Position numbers and translations under genes: made by a program. This document shows, piece after piece, positions 53,501-63,976 of a DNA stretch of 64,000 nucleotides. The notes beneath the pieces are model-generated. The model did not search any database. It was not told the origin of the DNA and saw nothing but the letters and a program-made list of their open reading frames with translations. Origin of the DNA: Endotrypanum monterogeii (Eukaryota; Euglenozoa; Kinetoplastea; Trypanosomatida; Trypanosomatidae); assembly GCA_000333855.2 (NCBI GenBank), contig CM007315.1, positions 1,161,753 to 1,225,752 on the forward strand, given 5' to 3'. The number at the start of each line of letters is the position of its first letter. The first letter of the stretch is position 1.

Positions 53501-54455
53501 CCACCGCTGGGGCGATGGGGGTATTCGCCGGCGCAGTACGCGGCACCTCAGCCACCGGCGGTGCCTTTGCCACAGCCTCGAGAGGGCTACTGGGAAGCAC
53601 CGCGCCCGACGTCGCGTCTTCTTCCAGCCCTGCAAAGAATCTCCGCTTCTTTGGGGTGCGGCTGATCGTGGAGCGCGGTGGTGGTGGTATCAGCATAGGT
53701 GTCGTAGGGGGCGGCGGGTTCACAGCGGCGGTCGGTTCCGCTAGCGTGGGCGTGCCAGAGCGTGCCCCTGCCGGGGGTGCCTCTGTGGCCAACGAAATGA
53801 ACTCAGCTTTGTCTACAGCTCGTGTGTCTTCTACGGCTGGAGGAGAAGGAGGCGTCTCCGATGCCGGTGCACTGGTTGGGACTTGTGGCGCTTCTGTGGG
53901 TGCGTTCGCTTGCCGCAGTGCAGTTATGATGTTTTCTTGTTGCTTGAGTTTTCGTGCGAGGGCGGCTGCAGCCCGTCGTTTGGCACGCAGTCTTCCACGG
54001 CGTGCGCTGATGGCAGCTCGGGTGGACTGCGCCAATGGCGCTGCTGGCACTGGTGCATCCGGTGCAGCTACGTCAACAGCGGGTACTGGCGAGACAGCCT
54101 TTGCGAGAGAAGCTGACGGCAACTCAGGAATAGCCTGGACCCCTTCTGTACCTTCGTTTGTACTCGAAGCCTCAACCAGTGTAGAGTCATCGGTTACCCT
54201 TTCTGGTGCTTCCTCGACAGCCAGGGCTCGCCCAGCGGCCGTTGCCGGCACCGCAGAGGTGTCCAACGGTCGTGCAGTCGCAGCGACAGGAGGCTCCACC
54301 GATGTCGGCAGATTCGATGGAGGAGCAGTCGGCCCGGGCTGAGGTGCCACTGGCGAAGCCAGCGTCACTCGGGGGCTCGCGGTGGGCTGTGCTGCCAGGC
54401 GTCGGGCCGCACCGGGGAAGTGAAGGCGCTTGGCGCGAGGTCCGCGCGGCGCCAT
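50580..54455 (-). CDS. Large Ala/Pro-rich protein with basic repeats and a PDZ-like C-terminus
   Basis: A 1291-residue protein that is mostly disordered Ala, Pro, Thr, Glu and Val. Basic motifs recur at intervals: RTPKKRRFFAGLEEDA (266-281), HRISKKRENR (325-334), RVQKRKKRFFAELHEAK (427-443), RHGRKRARLP (516-525), IPKKKVKH (603-610) and RITKSPRKRSFTTLEEA (769-785). Three of them share a basic run, an aromatic or Ser-Phe pair, then L-x-EA. The second half is acidic with many VEA/EA steps. The last 100 residues (1191-1291) are folded in character: WDVGLRFDWQERTLVISSF, HPFVQRF, WMLKEVN and ARFVFRHW follow the strand and helix order of a PDZ-like domain. Possibly a nuclear or cytoskeletal scaffold binding partners through the repeats. 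Start is the first ATG. Two large antisense open frames here are composition artefacts. Confidence 0.83.
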   Translation of the reverse strand: MAPRGPRAKRLHFPGAARRLAAQPTASPRVTLASPVAPQPGPTAPPSNLPTSVEPPVAATARPLDTSAVPATAAGRALAVEEAPERVTDDSTLVEASSTNEGTEGVQAIPELPSASLAKAVSPVPAVDVAAPDAPVPAAPLAQSTRAAISARRGRLRAKRRAAAALARKLKQQENIITALRQANAPTEAPQVPTSAPASETPPSPPAVEDTRAVDKAEFISLATEAPPAGARSGTPTLAEPTAAVNPPPPTTPMLIPPPPRSTISRTPKKRRFFAGLEEDATSGAVLPSSPLEAVAKAPPVAEVPRTAPANTPIAPAVARTTTAHRISKKRENRTVGGPPSTRSALCTEASPEVTATPTAAVQENTLDMGVPTSTVREASVAPPALVAQAPPLSPPQTTDTLPPQPTLPGTSSATEASTSGRATMGRVQKRKKRFFAELHEAKESPTPPSSMDASNTPVVDHAAVALSSGDVAVTTATAEPIAPVMETATTPPATPVSVPEVPPSKPVAMPTTLRRHGRKRARLPSRVPLAEAPLTAKTPCPEASLSTPVAPTPVTEAVPAMRVAPSVQPAGEATNTTQRATLVEASTSSAMQCNRGIPKAQIPKKKVKHLTAAAIRRRELAAYNRIPKRFRPPEPPLSVPPTPASPLEHPPASTAAHPLNTASETEKVVETQQTAAVVSAREIDSQESAAQICTEEQVPAAMETVVERIAFRPAQTPSNTNTTSIAAFVKRAMPVAETEKSPSQTSAPAEQHFMVDSAIMATKMMKGRITKSPRKRSFTTLEEAPIASSTETATSVSGSVARSVEWTHAAEAMEAQRAVRQTYSAVETVESAPRETSDDAELHTEAMTVVEEAVAQPSPLMEADKTASVTPMEANTSTEAPLPMTDSYAGTTHSAEFTSFEKLEEAGDVKAPLTSDSAAEDVEATLSPPKKVVRVTNVRAMLKEIRKSKRLSKRRSSKKHRNATSALQGTVTALTTVVDEVACMEAPDSLAEAPPLAEAADGGMDTSEHKEESVEATQEKVETTFSVAEQQPVVEPEEVEATVASELDVEMSVGATTVEHCMTEVEATTPADEEVALPHTEARLSQAHAVVAAPAADPLPAADTSLSPARRQAAKQKIKKHAKMAAARLKKRQTYAASAATFPPVSCTPVEALDRPLVEAVHAAAEPPIPPAEESSAAELVRSAALTLPSGNVVIESFTDDEMCLRRATLDDSWDVGLRFDWQERTLVISSFPTFEATDKRAAHPFVQRFRSKPRWMLKEVNETSAAHMRGALDSLKRSLTARFVFRHWK

Positions 54456-54613
54456 CGCCTCGACAAGACAGCGATGGTGCGGGGAAAGGTCGATCGAGAG
54501 TAGGTGAGGGGGAGGGGGTGGGGGCGGTTAAACCCGTGAAACTATTTGTGTCGACAAACTGAAAGGGACACAGTGCTGTGGCTAGGAGGGGTTCTATGCG
54601 TGTGTACACCGAG

Positions 54614-54644
<31 letters not shown>

Positions 54645-54786
54645 GTGTGTGTATATATATATGTTGTGCAGTTGAATGCAGCTTAGGTGTCTATACAGGG
54701 TGAGGACAATGTTTCGATGAGTGAGGGATGGAGGGGTAATGGGAAGGAGGGAAGGGGGCGAGGATGGGTGGGCGGGTAACGTATAC

Positions 54787-54824
<38 letters not shown>

Positions 54825-54825
54825 A
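54614..54825. repeat. Paired TA/TG compound microsatellites
   Basis: Two TA runs passing into TG runs (54614-54662 and 54781-54825), separated by about 120 bases of G-rich spacer. Confidence 0.9.
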
Positions 54826-57420
54826 TTAGATAATGAACGGCCCAGGAGAGCACATACTTGCAAATCAACTGTACAATCTATGCATAGGTGTGCGAAGCCA
54901 TCCACGGGAAACACCTTTTCTCCTGAGAGGGGGAGTAGGTTCCTGACAGTTGTGTGGGGTTAATCGAATAAGAATAGCGGGCTACGCAAGCAGTGTTCGC
55001 GTCTGAGGAGCCGATGTGTGTGGTTGGGGGAGGGGAAGGGAGGTTGCATCTCTGGTGTCTCCCCTTTGTGGTGCGTGTGGGTGCACTGGCCTCCTTCTCT
55101 TTCCCTTATCAGCTTTCCTATTCCAAGGAGTTTGTATGCACACGTGCACGACAATGCTGCGCGCCAGAAAAATCGAAGGGAAAGAAAAAAAAAGCGCATA
55201 TACACAGGGTAGGCATAGTCGGTAATCGCTGAAAAAGGGTACGCAGAGGCCCTCCTCCACCACACCTATACGGCATCGAGCTTGAAACAACAACAAAATA
55301 AAAGACACACACGTGACACACAATGATAGTGAAAGGAAGTGACTTGCACACGCCCAGTCAGCACACTCTACCCTGCAAAATGAATTAAAAAAACAATAAA
55401 AACATTCATAAGTGAAAAAAAGGGGGCTCCAGTACACAGAGGTGTAGTTCTTGGTTACCTTCGAGGCGATGAGGAGGCAAAGCAGAGGCCTTCAAAAGTC
55501 CCAAGCAAGTGTAAGGTACGAGACTACAGGGACCCTGAGAACAGATGAGTCTGAGCGGAGGGAATAGGGGAGCTGGTAGTGGTACGGCGAGAATGTGTGT
55601 GCGCTCGTCGGGAAAAAAAAACACATAGGCACACAAAGCATATGCAGGCCAATCTAAAGTAGAGAGGAGAGCGCTCAAATTTGTGAAGGGGGGGGGGAGG
55701 CGACACGTACTGCTCGATGTGGACGGACACACAGACATGCCCCCATGACTAACTATTTGAAAGTAAGCAACTAATCAACCTCCTCTCGACATTCCGCTGA
55801 ATAAAAAAAAAACTATTGCAGATGTACCCCCGATTTCAGAGCGCAACAAGACTGGAATAAGCATCATCTCAATTTCCGTCTGTGTTCTTGACCAGCATAT
55901 ATTGTTGGTCTTGTCGGCGTCGCCCCAAGACAGTTGCACAGTCTCTGCTACGTAGAGTGTTCGGGAAAGGGCTGTGCTTCTGGTGGAGTGACGCAAGCAC
56001 GCAGCGGAGGGAGCACGGACGGAAATGTATTCACGGGATTTCCCTCCTCAGCTATGTCGCGTGGAGGTGGAGGAAAGCAAGGGTTCGTTGGACACTAGGA
56101 TTGCACGAAGCCCCTCCCCTCCCCTCTTCCACCCCAGCATACAGCAACGAAAATCGATGCGGTTACATCGACCCGTCTACAATTGCTAATCAAATGGCGA
56201 GCCAACATGCCCACGTGTACACGTTTTTCCCCCCTCTGCCGTTTCTCGTGGGTGTGCAGGTGCCGAGCATAACAGGTTCATTCTAGTGTAGCACCGCTGA
56301 GGATCGCATGCGGCTCCTTGTGATGGCTCACAACGACGTAGCAAAAACGTTTTCCTGTGCGTATGCAGAGCGTGCTGCTAGCCATGCCACTGCCTACCCA
56401 CGCCATCGCATGGCCTTTCTTGGGGGCCGGTAAAGCTTATGATATGCGGAACACAATGATAACGCACACTTCCTTAGCACAGACACGAAGGCCGCACACA
56501 CGCACATGCTGACGTCTACATCACTAGGCAAATCCCTACCTCCCTTTGATTGGCAATCGCAAGCAGGGCCTTGAAGACGCACTGAGAAGTGAGAGATTTT
56601 TTTTTGTTTGCGGAGGAGGAGGGAATATAGAGCGGGGGGTTATGAATGGATATGTATTTGATTGAACTCGGATGTGAAGGCCCGTACGAGAATAGGGTAT
56701 TACACGATTTATTCAACATTTCCGAGAGGGGGTGGGGTGGGAGCGTCATTGAGATCAACAACAACAAAGAGGGATCAGGAGATGAAGAGGATAAATTCGG
56801 GGTGTCACCCAAGCACTAGATTGCTCTGGCACGACGCCTCCTCACATCTACAGCGCACCATTTGTTGAACGATGAGCCGCTGCATGGGGGAGGGGGGGGG
56901 GAGAGGTTGTGTGCACGTGTGTCTCCCTCCAGCCGAACTCTACACTCCCTCCCATTTTTTCCCCTCTCCCTCCTCTTGCTTTAGCATGGGCGGAGGGCAA
57001 GGCGATATCGGTACGCCATCGTGGATTATGAAGGGGGGGGGACCAGACGGTCTTCAGGGGCGTGTGTATGTGTGATGACACTCAGCGCCTCATTAGCCAG
57101 ACTACTAATGCCTCGTGCAGAGACTCATCTCCACACGGAAGAAAGACATTGACAACTTTTATTTGTATAGAGCTTCCCTCTCTCTCTCTCTCCCTCATTT
57201 TTCGTTTTTTTTTGTTGTTTATTCTTGTTTTTTACTTCGCCCACTTTATTGGGGGAGAGGGAGAGCGACAGAGACTTCTGCACTTCTCAACGCTCTCTTC
57301 CTAGACACACGGACGGAGAATTATGCGCACGCACGAACAAACACACAGATATACACACCAATGACAACAACACAAGATCAAAGCGTCGAACCCAAAACGA
57401 CAACCCAACGAGTATTTAGT

Positions 57421-57430
<10 letters not shown>

Positions 57431-57468
<38 letters not shown>
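57431..57468. repeat. (AC)n microsatellite
   Basis: About 19 uninterrupted AC units, preceded by a short TC run. Confidence 0.95.
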
Positions 57469-57472
<4 letters not shown>

Positions 57473-57643
57473 CGGCATGAAATGAAAATGGAAAAAATGA
57501 AAACCCCCGAAAAAAAAAAAAACAATTTGTGAAAAAAAAGGGAACAATGAATTCGAAATTAAATCTTTAAAAAAATCTCTTTTTGGGGGGGAGGGTCTGA
57601 GACTTCTCTTGTTTCTCTGATCAGATAGTTCCCAGCATATTTG

Positions 57644-57669
57644 GTGTGTGTGTGTGTGTGTGTGTGTGT
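57644..57669. repeat. (TG)n microsatellite
   Basis: About 13 TG units, the complement of the AC run 175 bases away, so the two could pair in one transcript. Confidence 0.95.
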
Positions 57670-57785
57670 GGGAGAGGGAAAGAGAGACAGAGAGGAGGAC
57701 ACGAAAACTACAGCATTTTTTTTTTTTTGTTTGAGAAGCACATCATTGTTTTACTTATCTGCAGGTATGGACACCGAGCTACACA

Positions 57786-57786
57786 A

Positions 57787-57812
<26 letters not shown>
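57786..57812. repeat. (CA)n microsatellite
   Basis: About 13 CA units followed by a CATA run. Confidence 0.95.
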
Positions 57813-57817
<5 letters not shown>

Positions 57818-58224
57818 TACATACATATGTGTGTGTAAGTGTAACTCAGTTTTTATCGCAATTCGAAGAGGGGATGCGAAAGGCAGTAGGCATGAAACGG
57901 AGAAAGAGGAAAAAATGAAGTGACTGATAGAATTAGGAGGTAGCAGACATAGGGACAGCACGAGCGGAGGAAAAAAAAACAGGAGGAGCGAGTGGGGACA
58001 CCAGAGAGGACATGCTCCTTCTCATGTGATATATATATATATATATATGCATTTCTTTGTGTTCTCGACAATCAACAACAGCGAAAAGGAAGTCAGGGAC
58101 AAGGGAGACAAAGGCGAACAACAACAACAAAAAATATATATATATGAAGAAAAATAAAAATGAAGATGACATGAATGCACATGCACAGATACTTACACAT
58201 ACACAGTTCGTACATTGTCTCGGC

Positions 58225-58273
58225 ACGCGTGAGTACACGTGCAATGCATGTAGACAAACGTGTACTCACGCGT
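58225..58273. repeat. Perfect 16-bp inverted repeat with 17-nt loop
   Basis: The arm ACGCGTGAGTACACGT (58225-58240) and its exact reverse complement (58258-58273) flank a 17-nt spacer. No mismatch. In RNA this is a very stable hairpin. It lies about 530 bases downstream of the RRM gene stop, so probably in its 3' UTR. Confidence 0.95.
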
Positions 58274-58804
58274 TTCGAAAAATTTAAAAGAGTATCCTGC
58301 TGCATAGACTCGGTAAAATAGAAAAGTCAAAAACAAACAAACAAACAAACAAAAAGAAAACAAGGAAAAAGAAACAGTCAAGAGTTACATGTGTGCAATC
58401 ACGCTTCCGTTCGTGAACATGAATTCTAAAATAGAAAAGAGAGGGCAAAGACGTATCTTGACATAGTAGAGGAGGGGGGGGGGGGAGGGGGGAGGCACCC
58501 GCAGTGCTGCCAGTCATTCCCATACCGGCTTCTCCCCTCCCAAGAGACACAGACACAGAAACAGGCCCCCCCCCCAAAAAAAAAAGAAAAAAAGCAGCGG
58601 TATTTACCTGGTGGGGGAGGGGCTGGACAGAGTGCCCACAACGATCTAATGTGCAATTCTCCTGTATGAATGGGGGAAAATATCAAGCAGGAAAGGGGGG
58701 GGTTCACCTCAAAGGGTATCTACGCGACGCTAGCACATGATCGCTCGCCACTCTCCAGGCTTCCTTTTGCATCGCCTTACGCTATCCTGCTGTCTGTCGC
58801 TACA

Positions 58805-59743
58805 CTACGGCCCACTGGTTACCGTGAAGGTGGGGGCAGACATGATGAGGTCCTCGTCGGGCTCAGGAGCGGTGTACCGGACCGTGTGCCGGAATCGATT
58901 CGGATCCACAAAGGAGCTTTTCTTTGAGTCTGGGCCCGTATTCCAGAAGGGAGACGTCGAGCCACGGCCCAGTTCGTTGTGGTTGGTGTTGTCGTGAAGC
59001 GGAGCACTGCTGTGCTTTGTGTAGTTCATGTTGCTTGCCGCACCACCTATGCTGTGGATCTGGGCCCGGCGACCGAGGCTGTACAGATTGTCATAGCTGC
59101 CATAGCACTGGGTATCAGCATGGTTGAGGCGTGGGGCCATGGGCCGGGGCCCGCGGCACGTGTTGCGTGTGTAATGCATTGAAGAAAGCGCGCCACTCGA
59201 CTGAGAGGAGCACATGGTTGGCTTATGTGCAGAGACAGAAAAGCCGCCTCCGTTGGAGAGGCCAGGAGACGAGAAAGCGCTTCCATTGCCGTTGTTGACG
59301 TGCGAGTACTGCCCTGGCATGCCGTTACTTCCAGTACCGGTGCCGGAGGGGTTCGTTCGGCGCATAATTTCGGCCTGTGTCTTCTGCCAGCGGCCCCACG
59401 AGGTGCACTCCGGGCTTTTGTCCGCGTAGCTCACTTGGATGTAGCGAACCTTATTCTCCTCCTCGTCGGGTGAAGAGAAGGTAAAGACATTGTGCAACGC
59501 GGCGATGGCTGCATCCGCCTCGGTAGTTGTTTCGTACCATACGAACGCGGTTGGGATACGTCGCTCCTCGTTGGGTGTAACCGTGGTGGAGTGGCGAACT
59601 ATATTGAGGTGTAATATTTTTCCATAGCAGCTGAACACGGGGTACAGGTCCTGCTCCGTGACGTACGGTTCTAGCTGGCCGACAAAGATGCGCGCTTTGG
59701 ATTGCGAGACGGCGTACCGTGAGGGGCGTACGTTGTGTGACAT
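58805..59743 (-). CDS. Single-RRM RNA-binding protein
   Basis: A 312-residue protein. One RNA recognition motif spans about 17-107, with RNP2 IFVGQL (19-24), helix EQDLYPVFSCYGKILHLNIV and RNP1 RRIPTAFVWY (61-70), where aromatic positions needed to stack on RNA are kept (F20, F67). The remaining 200 residues are Gly, Ser, Asn and His-rich and disordered. RRM proteins of this kind control mRNA stability and translation through 3' UTR elements, the main level of gene regulation in trypanosomatids, which lack gene-specific pol II promoters. Its own downstream region carries a perfect hairpin. Start is the first ATG. Target RNAs are unknown. Confidence 0.92.
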   Translation of the reverse strand: MSHNVRPSRYAVSQSKARIFVGQLEPYVTEQDLYPVFSCYGKILHLNIVRHSTTVTPNEERRIPTAFVWYETTTEADAAIAALHNVFTFSSPDEEENKVRYIQVSYADKSPECTSWGRWQKTQAEIMRRTNPSGTGTGSNGMPGQYSHVNNGNGSAFSSPGLSNGGGFSVSAHKPTMCSSQSSGALSSMHYTRNTCRGPRPMAPRLNHADTQCYGSYDNLYSLGRRAQIHSIGGAASNMNYTKHSSAPLHDNTNHNELGRGSTSPFWNTGPDSKKSSFVDPNRFRHTVRYTAPEPDEDLIMSAPTFTVTSGP

Positions 59744-61473
59744 GGCTGATGTCTGGATGCGTTTGTGTGTGGAGGGGAGGAGGGGAAAGCGGAGCAGAAA
59801 CGCTGACAGCAGCCAGACGATTCACACACTGAGCGGAGCTTTGTTTTCCTTCCTCTTGATACACCCCAACACTCAAAGACGTTTCGGGACAAAAGAGGAT
59901 CTCAGCTATCCAGCCAAAGAAGAAAAAGGGGAGCTTATGTGTGATTAATAAAGAGATCTGACTCTCAACAACAACAGCAACGTTCAAGCACTAAACACAC
60001 ACACACACACACACACACACGCAGCAGAAAAGGCAGCAGAAGCAGCGAAGAGAACTTAAAATGTTAGAAAACGATAAGAAAATTTTTACTCTACGTATAA
60101 GTGGCTCGTCCCTATAATGCTGTGAATTGTGTGAGCGGTGCGAAAAAAAAAAAAAAAGTAAGCAGACAAAGGAGAGCAACAGACACAGGCGAAAAGAGAC
60201 AAATAAATAAAAGGTTGGGGCAGAGGGCGGAACGTGCAGGTGCGTTGTACAGAATCAAACGAAAAAAAAAAGGCTTTTCCACTTTTTATTTTATTTTTTC
60301 TACACAGACTAGCCCAACACACACGAAAAAACAAAAAACACGTATTTCACTTTTCACGAGATCTATGATAGCTGAATACGTTGAGAGACGAACCGTCGAT
60401 GTGAATAAAAAAAAAAAAAACCGTCGTTCTCCTTCTTTTTCCCTTTTTCTTTATATATATATATTATTTTTTTTTTTTTGTGATATAGCTCGTGCGTCCT
60501 TAATTTCTTTTTTATTTCCGTTTTTTTTTTACCTCCTTTTTCCCTTGTTTGTTTGTTTCAGGTTGCAAACGGAATTTCCGAGCACCAACACGAACGTCAG
60601 AGAGAAGAAGGGAGGGGGAAAAAATACGAAGTGCTTAACAGTCACAATGCTAGAGGGATGGGGCGAGAAAAAAGGTGATTAGGCTGCTGAGGACGAGAGA
60701 GGTGGTGGTGCAGTGGCTCGCGAAGGACACACGTCGCTGCCTGCGACTAGAACCACCACGCAGGGGAAGAGGGGACAATGGTAAGCACTTGGAATGTAAA
60801 AAAAGCAAAGGAATTACGTTAGTGGCGACAGCGAAACAAACAAACAAAAAACGAAAAGCGCAATAGCGGAACAGGGCAGGGGAAAGGGAGACCGTGCCGG
60901 GAGAAAATCGTGTCAAGAGAGGGGGGGGCAGTTGATCATGCACTCAATCACAGACACAGAAACACAGACAGTGAACGTCAACCGAAAGGTGAAAAAAAAA
61001 AAGGCTAACAGAAGGAGAGATGGGGGATAACACGGGAAGGTGTGTGAAAGGAAGATCGAGACAGCAGCAGCAGCAGCGGAGTGGGGTGGAGGGGGGAGGG
61101 AGAAGGAAGGGGGAGCACACCAGCGAGGGAAAAGAAGGAAAACTAAAGCGCACACGTCACACCCCAGAGAAACGAAAGAGGCGCTGCACCACTGGAATTT
61201 CTCTCTTCACTCTAGAGGCACCACTACACTCACTACAGCGAGAAAGCAGCAGCAGCAACCGGAACAGCAGCAACAGAGACTAAAGCAGAGAATGGGGAGC
61301 GGAGGAGGCAGGGGCGAGAAGTCAAGAGGTAAAGGACCGGGTACGGGGATAAAGCGAAGCTATCTCTCTTGTATGAAAGAGTAATGTCTACCCTCACCGC
61401 GTACGTACTCAAATCGATACGGATAACCTATAAAAGTCTTTTTTATATTTTTTATTCTTTCCTTCGATATATG

Positions 61474-61507
<34 letters not shown>

Positions 61508-62667
61508 CGAACTTGTGCTGGCGCTGATATATCCTGTGTGTCGAGAGTGATGCGTGTGCTTTGGCTGTCTCTCGAGCCCGTCTTTCTCCGTTCTCCTTTT
61601 CTTCGATGTTTTTTTTTTTTCTTCAGTACTCTGTTATCGAAGGAGAAATGACCCCCTTGTGGAATCCCTCCTGTGTGCTGCTAGCGCCCATACACCAACA
61701 GGCACACACACACACACACACACACACACGCAAGGGTACGAGAACGATGCGGCTCGAATTGAAGTCTGGTGAAGAGAAAATGCTGAAGGGTGATGTGAGG
61801 CAAAGCAATGTCTAGGACAGGCGGGGAAGGGAGGGGGCAGACAGCACAAATAATAAAATAAAAACGACTAATTATGTTTCTCCGCAGTGTGGGGCCAATA
61901 TATGGAGCAAGGAGGGGATAGACAAAGCGAGAGAACGAGGAAGCACGCACAGAAGCACACCCACAGGGTGACAAAGAGAGAGAGTGAGAGCGGGTAGGCG
62001 TGTGGAAGCAGAAAAAAGACGACGACGACAACCGAAACAGCGCAAAAAAAAAAAAAAGAGAAAGAAGGAACAACAAGAACACTAAAACAGCAAAAAAAAT
62101 TAGAGAAAACAATCCCGTAAAGGAGCACACAACCGAAACAAAACAAGAGAGAGCGAGAGAAAGGAGAAGGGTTCTTTCAGTGTGTGGTTATATATATATA
62201 TTTTGTCGACGTCACGTGTTGTGTCGTAGGGAGATACAAATAGAGGGTTTGGTGATTTGAGAAAAAAAAACACACGAGTAAAAATCAGAGGTGGAGAATG
62301 CGAAGTGTGGAGGAAGGGAGCAGGTGAGGAAGCGTTCTGAATGATCATGGGGTTGGTGATCAGGGTGGGTATCAGGAGTTTGGGTGAAGCGAAGACTTGC
62401 CTTTTCGCCTTCGCACGCAGTTCTGCTCACCGCGCTGAATTTTAATGGAGTGTTTTGGTTTTGATAGTGCAAAACATATTTTCTCGATCAATTGACAGAA
62501 AAAAAACTTTTTTCTCATCGATATTAACTCGGAAGGAAAGAGAGAGGGGGGGGGCCGTGACAGTCAAACGCACCCAACGCTCCCCTCCTCCCCCCCCCCC
62601 CCACCCACACACACAACACGCTGTCATCTCGGCCATCCCCTCTTCTTTACGCAGTCATTCATTTGAT
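59744..62667. other. 2.9-kb intergenic region, no gene seen
   Basis: CA runs (59999-60021, 61704-61729), a TA run (61467-61507), many A and T homopolymers and a CAG run near 61064-61076. The open frames are low-complexity. It should contain the 5' leader of the RRM gene and the 3' UTR of the next gene. Confidence 0.65.
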
Positions 62668-63177
62668 TTACTCATCACTGAAAAAATCCATGGCCTCCTC
62701 GTCTACAGCGTCCGTCCATTCTTCATTTTTATCTGTTGCCTCCACCGCCACCGTTTCCGCTTCTGACGTGACGGTGCCTATCTTTTCCCCAGACAACTTT
62801 GGAGGAGGCACAGAAGTCGTCGTGAGGGTTGGCTCTGGTGTCGGTGTGGAGGAGTGCACTACTCCAGTCTCCTCGACCCCCGAGGCAACGTTGTCACGTT
62901 GCGCCTCCAGGACACGCAGGAGAACACGTTTCCGTTCCTCTACAGTGACACGAAGCGGCGCCGCGTGCACACGCGCGCCACTCCCCGCAGCGAAAAAAAG
63001 AAAGTGTTCGGCTGTTACGGCCGCCGGCTGAGGTAGCGAAGTCGAGACCTGGTCACTTCGTGCCTTGGTGTCGCTGTTGAAGCCTTGCACGTCACGGATG
63101 GAGCTTTTTGCCTGTGAGGCCCCGGGATATATGTGGATGGAGACTGGCGATGCGTGCCAAATGACGCCTCCGTGCAT
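62668..63177 (-). CDS. Short protein of unknown function, 5' end uncertain
   Basis: From the ATG at 63177 this is a 169-residue protein beginning MHGGVIWHASPVSIHIYPG. It contains a charged helix-like segment (TVEERKRVLLRVLEAQRDN), a Pro/Thr-rich part and an acidic tail (EEWTDAVDEEAMDFFSDE). No domain is recognised. The same frame stays open for 45 more codons upstream with protein-like sequence (FIPLSSHVKSYIRCYVRVTP) but no ATG, until a TGA at 63313-63315. A further in-frame ATG lies at 63360, before that TGA. So either the ATG at 63177 is right, or the gene is longer and carries a premature stop, or there is an error in this part of the sequence. A short ATG frame (MVSFRSPRMSSRISAATCV) overlaps the upstream part. 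Confidence 0.55.
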   Translation of the reverse strand: MHGGVIWHASPVSIHIYPGASQAKSSIRDVQGFNSDTKARSDQVSTSLPQPAAVTAEHFLFFAAGSGARVHAAPLRVTVEERKRVLLRVLEAQRDNVASGVEETGVVHSSTPTPEPTLTTTSVPPPKLSGEKIGTVTSEAETVAVEATDKNEEWTDAVDEEAMDFFSDE

Positions 63178-63650
63178 GCTGAGTCCCGTTTTGCTTTCTA
63201 TTGGAGTCACACGCACGTAGCAGCGGATATACGACTTGACATGCGAGGAGAGCGGAATGAAACCATACGCAAATGGATAGCAGGATCGGCAGCAGACGTG
63301 GGCAACGAACAGTCAGAGAAGGGCTCGCCCCTTCACTCCCCCACAAGCAGAAGTTAGCATTCCAAAAAAAAAAAAAACTGTGGTACCTGAGTGCCTCTTC
63401 GTAGCGCCTGAAAGCATTTAGGTCCGTGGGCGTACCAACAACAAGACCACGTTATCCCATCACTTGGGTCGCCGATATAATCTGCACTCAACACAGTGTG
63501 CTCTAAGCTGGGGCTAAGCATTCCAACGGTTTAGATCTGTTGGCTACGGGGGCGTGGGGAAAAAAAAAGCCCCTCCCTCCTCCTCGTGCGAGAGAGAAGG
63601 GGGCGGAAGATCTCATCATCATCATCATCATCATCTTTTTTTTTTAATTA
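63178..63650. other. Upstream region of the last gene
   Basis: Includes the possible N-terminal extension (63178-63312), an A14 run at 63364-63377 and a non-repetitive stretch at 63380-63540 that I cannot assign. It does not fold as a tRNA and does not match 5S rRNA or U6 as I know them. A (TCA)n run lies at 63614-63634. Confidence 0.5.
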
Positions 63651-63795
63651 TTATATATATATATATATAAATAAACATATTTCTATCCACAACTATCTCT
63701 TTACTCCTTCGAATATATGTATAAATATATATATATATATGTATAAATATATATGTATAAATATATATATATGTATATATATATATATGTATAAA

Positions 63796-63828
<33 letters not shown>

Positions 63829-63857
63829 ATATGTATAAATGTATATATGTATAAATG

Positions 63858-63892
<35 letters not shown>

Positions 63893-63941
63893 ATATGTAT
63901 AAATATATATATATATGTATATATGTATATATGTATAAATG

Positions 63942-63976
<35 letters not shown>

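Larger units (their letters stand above)
54456..58804. other. 4.3-kb intergenic region rich in microsatellites, with a perfect inverted repeat
   Basis: No convincing gene on either strand. It should contain the 5' leader of the 1291-residue protein gene and a long 3' UTR of the RRM gene. Holds TA/TG compound runs (54614-54662, 54781-54825), AC, TG and CA runs at 57.4-57.8 kb, a TA run at 58026-58049 and the 16-bp inverted repeat at 58225-58273. Confidence 0.65.

Noticed and set aside
52255..54342. Two long plus-strand open frames (about 300 residues each) opposite the 1291-residue protein
   Set aside because: They are rich in Ala, Gly, Val and Ser because the true gene is GC-biased at third positions. 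They have no domain and run against the unit's direction.
57431..57812. Regularly spaced simple repeats that could suggest a CRISPR-like array
   Set aside because: They are dinucleotide microsatellites of different types in a eukaryotic spacer, with no repeat-spacer structure.
63313..63315. TGA read as selenocysteine
   Set aside because: The surrounding residues do not match the selenoproteins known in trypanosomatids, and I see no candidate SECIS element.
63380..63540. Possible small RNA gene upstream of the last gene
   Set aside because: The sequence does not fold as a cloverleaf on either strand and does not match 5S, U6 or spliced-leader RNA as I know them, so there is no basis for a call.
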